Under the pieces are notes generated by a model, which did no database searches, had not been told where the DNA came from, and worked only from the letters and a program-made list of their open reading frames with translations. Position numbers and translations under genes: made by a program. Positions 49,711 to 58,025 of a stretch of 64,000 nt of DNA are shown piece after piece (the stretch's first letter is position 1; each line of letters starts with the position of its first letter). Source of the DNA: Tsuneonella aeria (lineage in GTDB: Bacteria; Pseudomonadota; Alphaproteobacteria; Sphingomonadales; Sphingomonadaceae); the NCBI RefSeq assembly GCF_009827495.1, contig NZ_WTZA01000001.1, positions 372,001-436,000 of the forward strand, read 5' to 3'.

Positions 49711-51489
49711 TCAGTCAGCCCAGGCGGCGTCTTCGAGATGGAGTTCCGCCTGGCGGCGATCCCCCCAATCGTCGATCTTCGCGCGCCCGGCGAGCCATAA
49801 TCTGCGGCCCCGTTCCCCGTGAATCAGTGCCTGTCCCATCGGCGACTGCGCCGCCCGGAATGCGATCGCCTTGAAGGTCCGCCCGTCGAGGCCGCTCGCG
49901 ATCAGGCGCAGGTGATCGCTGCCGACCATTTCGGCCTTCACGAGCCTCACCGGCCCGACGGCGACGCGGGGGCCCGGCCAGCCCATCCCGAACGGCCCCG
50001 CTTCTTCCAGCGCATCAACCAGATCGGGTGTAAGCCCGCCAGCGGCAACCGAAAGATCGAGGGCGATTGTCTCGCTTTCCTTGGAACGTGCGACGGCACT
50101 GCCGAGCTGACTGTCCAGCCAGTCGGCCAGGCGGCTCACTTGCGCCGCGTCCACCGTAAGGCCCGCGGCCATCGCATGACCGCCGCCGGCCACCAGCATA
50201 CCGAGTTCGCGCGCAGCGATGATCGCCGCACCCAGATCGACGCCCGCGATGGAGCGGCCCGATCCCTTGCCGCTCTCCCCGTCGAGGGCAATCACGATCG
50301 CGGGCTTGCCGGTCTTTTCCTTGAGCCGGCCGGCGACGATGCCGATCACCCCGGGATGCCAGCCCTTGCCGGCCACGACGTGCACCGCGCGGTTGTGCTG
50401 GCCTTCGAGCATGGCCTCGGCAGCTTCCTGCACTTCCGCCTCGATCGCGCGGCGTTCTTCGTTGAGTGCGGAAAGCTGCGCGGCGATCGCGGCGGCTTCG
50501 TCCGGGTCCTCGGTCGTGAGCAACCGCACGCCGAGCGTCGCTTCGCCCACGCGCCCGCCGGCGTTGATCCGGGGGCCCAGGGCAAATCCCAGGTCGCTAC
50601 ATGCAGGCGGGCGCTTGAGCCGGCTGGCATCGATCAGCGCGGCCATGCCCGTGTTGGCCCGGCGCGCCATGACCTTCAGCCCTTGCGCCACGAACGCCCG
50701 GTTGAGCCCGCGTATCTGGGCGACGTCGGCCACGGTGCCCAGCGCCACGAGATCGAGGAGGCTGAACAGATCCGGCTCCGGGCGGTTCGCGAAGAATCCT
50801 TGCGCGCGCAATGTCCGCACGAGCGCTACGGCAAGGAGGAACGCGACGCCCACCGCAGCGAGGTGACCGTGGCTGGCCCCTTCGGCCGATTCGTCGAGGC
50901 GGTTCGGATTCACGAGAGCGACAGTGTGCGGAAGCTCCGCCGCGCACTTGTGGTGGTCGACCACGATCACGTCCACGCCGGCATCGCGCGCCTGCGCCAG
51001 GGCATCGTGCGCCATCGCGCCGCAGTCCACCGTGACGATGAGGCTGGAGCCGTCTTCCGCGAGGCGCACCAGCGCGGCCCCGCTCGGCCCGTATCCTTCC
51101 AGCAGGCGGTCCGGGATGTAGTAGCGGGCGTCGTGCCCCAGCATACGAAGCAGGCGCACGAGCAGCGCCGCGCTCGTCGCGCCGTCGACATCGTAGTCGC
51201 CGTAGATCGTCACCGTCTCGCCGGAAATGACCGCCTGGGCAAGGCGTTCGGCCGCGGCGTCCATGTCACGGAACAGCGAGGGATCGGGCAGGAACGCGCG
51301 CAGCGTGGGTGCGCGGTGGCGATCGAGATCGTCCCGCGGAACGCCGCGCGCGATAAGCATCTGGGTCACGAGATCGTCCAGCTGCCCCTGCGCGTCGCCC
51401 AGGTCCATGTTGCCCCCGCGCCACCGCCAGGCTTTGCCGGAAAGCGAACGGGTGACGCCGAATACGGGAGAGAGCGACCGGGATGCCAT
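49711..51489 (-). CDS. recJ: single-stranded-DNA-specific exonuclease RecJ
   Basis: 592 residues from ATG 51487-51489. DHH-family motifs: VTIYGDYDVDGATSAALL (motif I), IVTVDCGA (II), VIVVDHHKC (III) and VNPNRLDE. The DHHA1 part has GWHPGVIGIVAGRLKEKTGKPAIVI and VAGGGHAMAAGLTV. The C-terminal OB-like region is present. A 5'-3' single-strand exonuclease used in recombination (RecFOR path), base-excision and mismatch repair. The start is chosen from the N-terminus expected of RecJ (SRSLSPVFGVTRSLSGKAWRWR); further upstream the frame runs antisense into the next gene. No strong ribosome site is seen. Confidence 0.94.
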   Translation of the reverse strand: MASRSLSPVFGVTRSLSGKAWRWRGGNMDLGDAQGQLDDLVTQMLIARGVPRDDLDRHRAPTLRAFLPDPSLFRDMDAAAERLAQAVISGETVTIYGDYDVDGATSAALLVRLLRMLGHDARYYIPDRLLEGYGPSGAALVRLAEDGSSLIVTVDCGAMAHDALAQARDAGVDVIVVDHHKCAAELPHTVALVNPNRLDESAEGASHGHLAAVGVAFLLAVALVRTLRAQGFFANRPEPDLFSLLDLVALGTVADVAQIRGLNRAFVAQGLKVMARRANTGMAALIDASRLKRPPACSDLGFALGPRINAGGRVGEATLGVRLLTTEDPDEAAAIAAQLSALNEERRAIEAEVQEAAEAMLEGQHNRAVHVVAGKGWHPGVIGIVAGRLKEKTGKPAIVIALDGESGKGSGRSIAGVDLGAAIIAARELGMLVAGGGHAMAAGLTVDAAQVSRLADWLDSQLGSAVARSKESETIALDLSVAAGGLTPDLVDALEEAGPFGMGWPGPRVAVGPVRLVKAEMVGSDHLRLIASGLDGRTFKAIAFRAAQSPMGQALIHGERGRRLWLAGRAKIDDWGDRRQAELHLEDAAWAD

Positions 51490-51571
51490 CTCGTCGGCCT
51501 TATCGCAGCCGCTGGTCCGTGCAAAGCGCGGGGCGGTTGACAAACCACGGGGCAGGGCGATCATTTCGCCC

Positions 51572-52054
51572 GTGAATCCACCGCTGCTGATCGTCTGGCA
51601 CAGCCGCACGGGCGCCGCACGCGCGATGGCCCAGGCTGCCTTCGACGGCGCGAACGGAGCGGCGCGACTGGTTGCGGCGGAAGCGGTGAGACCGGCTGAC
51701 CTGCTCGCCGCGCAGGGATACATCTTCGCCTGTCCCGAGAACCTGGCCGCGATGTCGGGCATGATGAAGGAGATGTTCGATACCTGCTACTACCCTGTGC
51801 TCGGTCGGATCGAGGGCCGACCGTACGCCACGCTGATCGCGGCCGGATCTGACGGGGAGGGCGCCCAGCGGCAGATTGACCGGATCGCCACGGGCTGGCG
51901 CCTGCGCCGGGTGGCAGAGCCGCTCATCGTCAACCTTTCGGCGCAGACGCCGGAGGCGATCCTGGCGCCCAAGACCGTTCCGGAACACGCGCTTGTCACC
52001 TGCCGCGATCTCGGCGCGGCGCTCGCGGAAGGAATGGCGGCCGGCGTGTTCTAG
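51572..52054 (+). CDS. flavodoxin-like / NADPH-dependent FMN reductase family protein
   Basis: 160 residues from GTG 51572, the only reasonable start between the recJ 5' end and the conserved N-terminus. LLIVWHSRTGAARAMAQAA is a flavodoxin-type phosphate-binding loop (T/S-x-T-G); GYIFACPENLAAMSGMMKEMFDTCYYP is the segment that packs against the flavin in flavodoxin-like oxidoreductases (P-E-N-x-x-x-S). Near the C-terminus the fold continues with ALVTCRDLGAALAEGM. Reaction and partner are unknown. Divergent from recJ (82 bp apart), and its stop lies 2 bp from the end of the convergent nitronate monooxygenase gene. Confidence 0.78.
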   Translation: MNPPLLIVWHSRTGAARAMAQAAFDGANGAARLVAAEAVRPADLLAAQGYIFACPENLAAMSGMMKEMFDTCYYPVLGRIEGRPYATLIAAGSDGEGAQRQIDRIATGWRLRRVAEPLIVNLSAQTPEAILAPKTVPEHALVTCRDLGAALAEGMAAGVF

Positions 52055-52056
52055 CG

Positions 52057-53031
52057 TCACTGCATCCTGGCGGCGAGTTCTTCCCTTGCGGCGGCATATT
52101 CGGCCGCCAGCCGCTCGACCCGGTCGGCCACGCTTTCCACCGCGTGGACCATGCCGATCCCCTGGCCCGATCCCCAGATATCCTTCCACGCCTTGGCGTC
52201 CGTATTGCCGCCGCTGCCGAAGTTCATCGCGGACGGGTCGCTGTCTGGCAGGTTGTCCGGGTCCATCCCGGCGGCCACGATGGAGGAGCGCAGGTAATTG
52301 CCGTGCACCCCGGTGAAGAGGTTCGAATAGACGATCCCGTCCGCATTCGATTCCACGATCGCATCCTTGTATCGCTGTTCGGCATTCGCCTCGTGCGTGG
52401 CGATCCACGGGCTGCCGATATAGGCGAAGTCGGCGCCCATGGCCTGCGCTGCGAGCACGGACCGGCCGTGGGCGATAGCGCCCGACAGGGCGACAGGCCC
52501 ATCAAACCAGCCGCGGATTTCCTGCATCAGTGCGAAGGGCGAAAGCGTGCCCGCATGGCCCCCGGCCCCGGCCGCCACCGGGATCAGCCCGGTCGCGCCC
52601 TTTTCGATCGCCTTGCGGGCGAAGCGGTCATTGATGACATCGTGCAGGGTCACGCCGCCCCATCCGCGAACGGCGGCAAAAACATCCTCACGCGCGCCGA
52701 GCGAGGTGATGACCATCGGCACCTGCCACTTGGCGCACACCGCCATGTCCTCTTCCAGCCGGTTGTTCGACTTGTGGACGATCTGGTTGACGGCATAAGG
52801 TGCCGCGGGACGATCGGGGTTATCCCGGTTGTGCGCGGCGAGTTCTTCGGTGATCCGGTGCAGCCATTCGTCGAGCACCCCGGACGGCCGCGCGTTCAGC
52901 GCCGGGAATGCGCCGACGATCCCCGCCTTGCACTGTGCGATCACCAGTTCAGGCCCCGAAATGATGAACAGAGGCGATCCGATCACGGGGAGGCGGAGAC
53001 GGTCGAAAGGCGCGGGCAGGGTGGTCGGCAT
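52057..53031 (-). CDS. nitronate monooxygenase family protein
   Basis: 324 residues forming a TIM-barrel flavoprotein. Opening motif RLRLPVIGSPLFIISGPELVIAQCKAGIVGAFPALNAR, the FMN phosphate region ALSGAIAHGRSVLAAQAMGADFAYIGSPWIAT and the catalytic-region GAGGHAGTLSPFAL are characteristic of nitronate monooxygenase / 2-nitropropane dioxygenase (PF03060). It oxidises alkyl nitronates with O2 using FMN; many members detoxify propionate-3-nitronate. Some homologues are enoyl-ACP reductases of the FabK type, but the GGHAG His favours the former. No regulator is adjacent. Confidence 0.9.
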   Translation of the reverse strand: MPTTLPAPFDRLRLPVIGSPLFIISGPELVIAQCKAGIVGAFPALNARPSGVLDEWLHRITEELAAHNRDNPDRPAAPYAVNQIVHKSNNRLEEDMAVCAKWQVPMVITSLGAREDVFAAVRGWGGVTLHDVINDRFARKAIEKGATGLIPVAAGAGGHAGTLSPFALMQEIRGWFDGPVALSGAIAHGRSVLAAQAMGADFAYIGSPWIATHEANAEQRYKDAIVESNADGIVYSNLFTGVHGNYLRSSIVAAGMDPDNLPDSDPSAMNFGSGGNTDAKAWKDIWGSGQGIGMVHAVESVADRVERLAAEYAAAREELAARMQ

Positions 53032-53148
53032 CGGCTACTCCGGTTGCGGTCTGAAACCGGCTTAGTGCGTGCGGGGAAGGCTGTCGAGCAGGGCAGATTT
53101 CACTCAAGGTTCACTCGAAAACCGCCTGCTCGCTTACCTCACCCTATC

Positions 53149-53175
53149 TCGTCACCCCGGGCTTGACCCGGGGTT
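53149..53175. repeat. palindromic GTCACCCCGG element
   Basis: CGTCACCCCGGGCTTGACCCGGGG contains the arms CCCCGGG/CCCGGGG around a TTGA-containing loop. It sits in the 183-bp gap between two minus-strand genes. Related CGTCACCCC sequences occur at 56009-56061, consistent with a dispersed intergenic repeat family. No T-tract follows, so a terminator role is doubtful. Confidence 0.55.
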
Positions 53176-53214
53176 CGGCTCCCCTCCCGACCTCGGCATT
53201 GGTCGAGAATGGTT

Positions 53215-54264
53215 TTAGGGTGTGGAAGGCAGCAGATGCTCCAACCCGTAAACCCGCGCCGCCGTCCCCGCGAACAGGTCGCGCTTCTCACCATCGGATG
53301 CGTTCGCGCACAGGCGTTTGAACGCGTTCCACAGCACCGGGTAGCTCGCGCCCCAACGATCCACTGGATAGTTGCTTTCGAACATCGCGCGGTTTGCGCC
53401 GAACGCCTCGATGCAGGTTTCCATGTAGGGCTTCCACATCGCGGCCAATTCTTCCGAGCCGAGCCCGGCGGCGGGGCCGCGGTCGGGAAGCTGGCAGAAA
53501 GACATGGCGAGGCCGCCCAGTTTCACGGTGACGTTCGGGCACTGTGCGATGGCGCGGATGCTGGTCCGCCAGCGTTCGAAATGATCCGGCAGCGTGCCGC
53601 GATAGCTGGCTATGCCGAGCGGGGTGCCGCAGTGATCGAGCACGATCGGCTGATCCGGGAAGGCCCGCGCGAGATCGAGCAGGTCGCCGAGCTGCGGTTC
53701 CAGCAGCCAGGCATCGAACGTCAGCCCGCGTTTGCCCAGTTCGGCAAATCCTTCGCGGAATGTGCTATCGAGATAGAGCCCTTCCGGATGATGGAACGGC
53801 GGGCCGAGCACATCGGGATCGGCATCCCATGCGCCAGCGTGGCGGATGCCGACGAAACGATGCGAGGCGGCCTGGAGCGCGTCTAGCACCCCGCCGGCCC
53901 TGCTGCCAAGCGTGAGGTCGGCATGCCCGACGATCGCCGCGCAGGGCCGGTAGTCGCCGTAGAGCCCGCTCGCACCCTGCGCCGCGACCCCGTTCACATA
54001 CTCGACTTCCCCGACGACCTTCAGCGCCTCGCCCCGGCTCGCATCGTAGAACGCGCCGCATTCCATGAACACGGTGCCGATCACGCGGTGCCCGGTGTGC
54101 GTATCGGCGTGAAGCTGGTCGAACGTATAGTGCGCCGCGCCGACCAGCGCCTCGACGAAGGCATGACGCGGTTCCGGAAACATCGGCAGCAGCGGCCGCA
54201 GGTCCCACAAATGGTGGTGCGGATCGACGATCGCCAGGTCTGGCTCGAGGATGGGTTCGGTCAT
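53215..54264 (-). CDS. amidohydrolase-family (Amidohydro_2) metal-dependent hydrolase
   Basis: 349 residues from ATG 54262-54264. TIM-barrel hydrolase with the N-terminal metal motif IVDPHHHLWDLRPL, then VFMECGAFY, VGIRHAGAWDADP, IVLDHCGTPLG, VTVKLGGLAMS and FGANRAMFESNYPVD, the usual order in PF04909 proteins such as 2-pyrone-4,6-dicarboxylate lactonase and related lactonases. The exact substrate cannot be told. A perfect 15-bp palindrome 35 bp upstream is a candidate operator. It stands alone; an in-frame start 10 codons upstream is possible. Confidence 0.85.
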   Translation of the reverse strand: MTEPILEPDLAIVDPHHHLWDLRPLLPMFPEPRHAFVEALVGAAHYTFDQLHADTHTGHRVIGTVFMECGAFYDASRGEALKVVGEVEYVNGVAAQGASGLYGDYRPCAAIVGHADLTLGSRAGGVLDALQAASHRFVGIRHAGAWDADPDVLGPPFHHPEGLYLDSTFREGFAELGKRGLTFDAWLLEPQLGDLLDLARAFPDQPIVLDHCGTPLGIASYRGTLPDHFERWRTSIRAIAQCPNVTVKLGGLAMSFCQLPDRGPAAGLGSEELAAMWKPYMETCIEAFGANRAMFESNYPVDRWGASYPVLWNAFKRLCANASDGEKRDLFAGTAARVYGLEHLLPSTP

Positions 54265-54299
54265 AGCGCGGCTCTCGCAGGTGGTTTTGCTCACACTCG

Positions 54300-54314
54300 T
54301 GTGACGCTGTCACA
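54300..54314. promoter_or_regulatory. palindrome TGTGACGCTGTCACA upstream of the amidohydrolase
   Basis: Perfect inverted repeat TGTGAC-GCT-GTCACA, centred ~43 bp before the ATG of the minus-strand amidohydrolase, extended imperfectly by ACACT/AGTGT. Such symmetric TGTGA/TCACA sites are used by CRP/FNR and GntR regulators. The N5 spacing between TGTGA and TCACA is one base short of the CRP consensus. The rest of the 54265-54551 gap shows no gene. Confidence 0.45.
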
Positions 54315-54551
54315 GTGTCCAGAGGGGCCTTATCGCCCTGGCGGAGAATGTGTCATCTTGCGGGGCGCAAGTGTCGCCTTGCACCGGCGACGGTGTCGCT
54401 TTGCGAGATGTCCGCTCATGATTTCGGCTTACCCACCGGCGGTAAGCTGCAGGAAAGCGGATGGCGGCATACGCCATTGCGGACATTGACAGTTGGCGCA
54501 GCCCCCGATGTTCAGGCATGATAAGACGTGTGCACGGGCAATGAGGACAAA

Positions 54552-55928
54552 ATGAACCTCGCTACTCGACTCAGCCTCCTTCTGACGGTCCTAATTGGTG
54601 CGCCTTCCTGGGCGCAGCCGGCAGCATCGCCTCTCAAACCGTATCTCAAGGAAGAAGCGACCTCCCTGCTGTTGGTCAACGCGCGCCTGATTGACGGAAC
54701 CGGAGCGTCTTCGAAGGAAAAGGTTAGCGTCCTCATAGATGATGGCCGCATCGTCCGCATCGCCAAGGCAATTGCCGCTTCGCCCTCCACCAAGCGGATC
54801 GACCTGGCCGGACATACGATCCTCCCGGGTCTCGTGATGATGCACGAGCATATCAATTATTTTTCGGGATCTTCTGTCTGGAATGCAATGCCGAGTAGTG
54901 TCCCGAAACTTCTCCTCGCTGCGGGCGTCACTTCGGCTCGGACAGCCGGCGCGGAAGCGCCGCAGATCGATCTTAACCTGAAGCGGCGGATCGACTCCGG
55001 GCGAGCTGTCGGTCCCCGACTTTTCGTCACGGGCGCCTACCTCAATGGACCTGCCGGCGACTTCCTTGGAGACACTGTCGTCACCACCGCAGCGGAAGCC
55101 GCTGCCGTCACCAACTATTGGGGGGCACAAGGCGCTACCTCGATCAAGGTCTACAGCGCCATTGATCCTAAAGCCTTGGCTGGTGCCGTCGCAGCAGCAG
55201 AACACCGAGGAATGCACGTTGCCGGACATTTGGGAGAGATCAGCTGCACCGAGGCCGCTGCAGCCGGCATCCACACGATCGAGCATAGTCTGACATCTTG
55301 CGCAAAAGACTTTGACGTAGCGCCGGATGGGGTCGGAAAATTTGTATACGATCCAACGTCCGCTGCTGCCCAACGCCTTATGTCGCTGCTCGTGGAGAGA
55401 AAAATCGCCATCGTCGCGACGCCCACCACCGGGCCATTTCAGCGCTCAGACGAAGAACTGTCGATGCTGAGCCCCGATCAGCGCGCCCGTCACGCCGAAC
55501 TCATCAAGAACCGTCCTCCATGGCTGCCATCGGTCGATGATGTTCGGGCCTGGGACAAGGCACACCGAGATTTCGAGCGGCATTTCGTCGCGAGCGGAGG
55601 ACGACTGTTGATCGGAGCAGACGCAAGCGACTTCGGCGCGGTTCCCGGTTATGCAGATCACGCAGCAATCATCGCTCTCGTCGAAGCGGGTTTCACCCCA
55701 CTGCAAGCTATTCGATTTGCTACCCACGACGCCGCGGATTTCTTGGGTGAAGGCGATCGGATTGGGACAATAGCGGTCGGCAAGGTAGCGGACATGCTGA
55801 TTGTTCAGGGTGCGCCTGACCGAAACATCGACGACATCCGCAAGGTCGCGATCGTCATCAAAGACGGACGGGCATACGACCCGGAAAAACTCCGTGCCGC
55901 AGCGAAGGGCAAGCTCGGGCTTCAATGA
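54552..55928 (+). CDS. secreted imidazolonepropionase-like amidohydrolase
   Basis: 458 residues from ATG 54552, with GAGGA upstream. Signal peptide LATRLSLLLTVLIGAPSWAQ cleaved after SWA. Amidohydro_1 architecture: LLVNARLIDGTGASS, the VLIDDGRIVRI strand, LPGLVMMHEHINYF (HxH metal motif), SIKVYSAIDPKAL (metal-bridging Lys), GMHVAGHLGE, GIHTIEHSLTS, LLIGADASDFG and the closing FLGEGDRIGTIAVGKVADMLIVQG. Secreted members hydrolyse dipeptides, acyl-amino acids or organophosphates; the substrate is not predictable. Base composition looks lower in GC than neighbours (three 60-base lines counted by eye gave 43, 57 and 60% against ~68% in leuA), which hints at acquisition from elsewhere. Confidence 0.87.
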   Translation: MNLATRLSLLLTVLIGAPSWAQPAASPLKPYLKEEATSLLLVNARLIDGTGASSKEKVSVLIDDGRIVRIAKAIAASPSTKRIDLAGHTILPGLVMMHEHINYFSGSSVWNAMPSSVPKLLLAAGVTSARTAGAEAPQIDLNLKRRIDSGRAVGPRLFVTGAYLNGPAGDFLGDTVVTTAAEAAAVTNYWGAQGATSIKVYSAIDPKALAGAVAAAEHRGMHVAGHLGEISCTEAAAAGIHTIEHSLTSCAKDFDVAPDGVGKFVYDPTSAAAQRLMSLLVERKIAIVATPTTGPFQRSDEELSMLSPDQRARHAELIKNRPPWLPSVDDVRAWDKAHRDFERHFVASGGRLLIGADASDFGAVPGYADHAAIIALVEAGFTPLQAIRFATHDAADFLGEGDRIGTIAVGKVADMLIVQGAPDRNIDDIRKVAIVIKDGRAYDPEKLRAAAKGKLGLQ

Positions 55929-56008
55929 CCAGGGTTGATGTCCGCTGTCCACCCATCGCGGCCATTCGATTGTTCGGTCGTGAAATGGTGCAGCGGACTC
56001 CGAGTAAA

Positions 56009-56061
56009 CCTCGGGGTGACGTTAGAAGGGAGCACTTCACGTAGATCAACCGTCACCCCGG
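56009..56061. repeat. inverted GGGGTGACG/CGTCACCCC pair between convergent genes
   Basis: GGGGTGACG (56013-56021) and CGTCACCCC (56051-56059) form a perfect 9-bp stem with a 29-nt loop, between the ends of the secreted amidohydrolase and leuA; the right arm overlaps the leuA stop codon (56053-56055). It could act as a bidirectional transcription barrier, and its arms match the palindrome at 53149. Confidence 0.5.
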
Positions 56062-57774
56062 CATTGAGTCGGGCGCCGCCTGGTCTGCCCCGACAGCCGC
56101 ATTCGCAGCACTCAATACCGCCCGCACGCTTGCGGTCGCCACGTCCTCGTCGATGCCGCAGCCCCAGACGAAGCGTCCATCGGGCAGGGCACACTGGACG
56201 TAGGCGGCGGCGCGCGCGTCGGAGCCGGTGGAGAGGGCGTGTTCGGAATAGTCGCACACCTCCATCTTCACGCCGAATGCGTCCTCCAGCGTGGCGACGA
56301 CCGATGAGATAAGCCCATTGCCCCGGCCGCTGACGGACTGGACCTTGCCTTCCACCGCGATCGTGCCGGCAAATACGCGCGTGCCGTCGCCGGCGCGGGT
56401 TTCTTCGTAATCGACCAGCTGGAAGGGGCGGGTCGGTTCGCCGACGTGGTACGTCTCGCGGAACGCGCGCCAGATGTCGGCCGCGCCCAGTTCGCGACCC
56501 AGGTCGTCGGCCATGCGCTGGACGGCCCTGGAGAAGTCCGCCTGCATCGCCTTGGGCAGCTTCAGGCCCTGGTCCTGCTCCAGCACCCAGGCGAATCCGC
56601 CCTTGCCGGACTGCGAGTTCACGCGGATCACCGCTTCGTAACTGCGCCCCAGGTCCGCCGGGTCGATCGGCAGGTAGGGGACGCGCCAGCGTTCGTCGTT
56701 CTGGACGGCGTGCGCCTCGAACCCCTTCTTGATCGCATCCTGGTGGCTGCCGGAAAAGGCCGTGAAGACCAGCTCCCCGCCATAGGGGTGGCGCTGGTGG
56801 ACCGGGATCTGGTTGCAGTATTCCACGGTTTCGACGATCCGGTCTATGTCGGAAAAATCCAGTCCCGGATCAATGCCTTGCGTGTACATGTTGAGAGCGA
56901 CTGTCACCAGGCAGCAGTTGCCTGTCCGCTCCCCGTTTCCGAACAGGCAGCCCTCCACGCGGTCGGCCCCGGCGAGCAGGCCCAATTCCGCGGCGGCGAC
57001 GCCGGTGCCGCGATCGTTGTGGGTATGCAGGCTGATGACCGCCGAGGACCGGTTGGGCAGCATGTCGATGAAGCGTTCGATCTGGTCGGCATAGATGTTC
57101 GGCGTCGAAGCCTCGACCGTTGCCGGCAGGTTGAGGATGATCGGCCGTTCGGGCGTGGGCCGCAGCACATCCATGACCGCTTCGCAAACCTCGACGCTGA
57201 AATCGAGCTCCGCGGTGGAGAACGTCTCGGGGCTGTACTGGAAGTGCCAGTCCGTGCCGGGGCGCGCCGCCGCTTCGTCGCGCATGATCTTGGCGCCGGC
57301 GACGGCGATGGCCTTCACCTCCTGGCGGCTCATGCGGAACACGATGTCGCGCCACGTCGGGCTGACGGCGTTGTAGAGGTGCACGATGGCAGCGCGGGCG
57401 CCCTCGAGGCTCTGGAACGAGGTGCGGATCAGGTCCTCGCGGCTCTGGGTCAATACCTGCACCGTCACATCGTCCGGCACACGGCCGGACCGCACGAGGC
57501 CGGAGATGAAATCGAATTCGGTCGCGCCGGCGCTGGGGAAGCCGACCTCGATCTCCTTGACCCCGATCTCGACCAGCAGGTCGAAGAAGCGGTTCTTCTT
57601 TACCGCGTCCATCGGGTCGACGATCGCCTGGTTGCCGTCGCGCAGATCGGTGCTGAGCCAGCGGGGCGGGGCGGTGATCGTGCGGCTCGGCCACTTGCGG
57701 TCGGCCAGGGGCACTTGCGGAAAGGCGCTGTACTTGCGCGCGGGTTCGCGCAGCATGGTTCGGGGCATGGTCAT
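56053..57774 (-). CDS. leuA: 2-isopropylmalate synthase
   Basis: 573 residues, type-2 LeuA length. Condenses acetyl-CoA with 2-oxoisovalerate, the first committed step of leucine synthesis. Motifs: WLSTDLRDGNQAI (catalytic Arg-Asp), VGFPSAGATEFDF, ISLHTHNDRGTGVAAAELGL (HxH metal site), GCLFGNGERTGN, and the C-terminal LeuA dimer/allosteric domain with VVATLEDAFGVKMEVCDYSEHALSTGSDARAAAYVQC. ATG 57772-57774; a second Met at residue 3 is equally possible. A Leu-rich leader ORF 124 bp upstream suggests control by attenuation as well as leucine feedback on the enzyme. Confidence 0.95.
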   Translation of the reverse strand: MTMPRTMLREPARKYSAFPQVPLADRKWPSRTITAPPRWLSTDLRDGNQAIVDPMDAVKKNRFFDLLVEIGVKEIEVGFPSAGATEFDFISGLVRSGRVPDDVTVQVLTQSREDLIRTSFQSLEGARAAIVHLYNAVSPTWRDIVFRMSRQEVKAIAVAGAKIMRDEAAARPGTDWHFQYSPETFSTAELDFSVEVCEAVMDVLRPTPERPIILNLPATVEASTPNIYADQIERFIDMLPNRSSAVISLHTHNDRGTGVAAAELGLLAGADRVEGCLFGNGERTGNCCLVTVALNMYTQGIDPGLDFSDIDRIVETVEYCNQIPVHQRHPYGGELVFTAFSGSHQDAIKKGFEAHAVQNDERWRVPYLPIDPADLGRSYEAVIRVNSQSGKGGFAWVLEQDQGLKLPKAMQADFSRAVQRMADDLGRELGAADIWRAFRETYHVGEPTRPFQLVDYEETRAGDGTRVFAGTIAVEGKVQSVSGRGNGLISSVVATLEDAFGVKMEVCDYSEHALSTGSDARAAAYVQCALPDGRFVWGCGIDEDVATASVRAVLSAANAAVGADQAAPDSMPG

Positions 57775-57897
57775 GGACGAATACTCGTAACGCGGATGGC
57801 TGCCAGTGCACTTCGGCGGGCTGGATGGCGGTGCTGGGTGGCCTGTCCACCCCGGGCCCTTGGGGCGCCGGCCGGGCCCTTCAGGCCACGCGCCGGA

Positions 57898-57960
57898 TCA
57901 CGCCCAAGGGCGCGTAAGTCGTAGAAGCAGGGCAGCGTTGCGCGTCATTCCGGCCGCCAT
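57898..57960 (-). CDS. leuA leader peptide (LeuL-like)
   Basis: Short reading frame encoding MTRNAALLLRLTRPWA when started at ATG 57946-57948; an in-frame ATG at 57958-57960 would add MAAG. Four of six consecutive codons are Leu (LLLRL), followed by a stop. Segments after it can pair alternatively: the peptide-end sequence GCCCTTGGG is perfectly complementary to CCCAAGGGC about 45 nt downstream, and both can join other G/C helices. This is the classical layout of ribosome-mediated attenuation for leucine genes. No protein homology can be claimed for 16 residues. Confidence 0.7.
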   Translation of the reverse strand: MAAGMTRNAALLLRLTRPWA

Positions 57961-57965
57961 GCGCG

Positions 57966-57993
57966 ATAATTGCGCCGGCGGCAAATGTTTCAA
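57966..57993 (-). promoter_or_regulatory. leuA promoter
   Basis: On the minus strand TTGAAA (57988-57993), a 16-bp spacer and AATTAT (57966-57971). Transcription would start a few bases before the leader peptide, leaving little or no 5' untranslated sequence before it. Confidence 0.5.
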
Positions 57994-58025
57994 CTGTAAT
58001 CAGACGGGCCGTACGGCGCCGCCGC

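Noticed and set aside
57775..58025. T-box or metabolite riboswitch before leuA
   Set aside because: No T-box motif or specifier stem was recognised; the Leu-rich leader ORF explains the region better.
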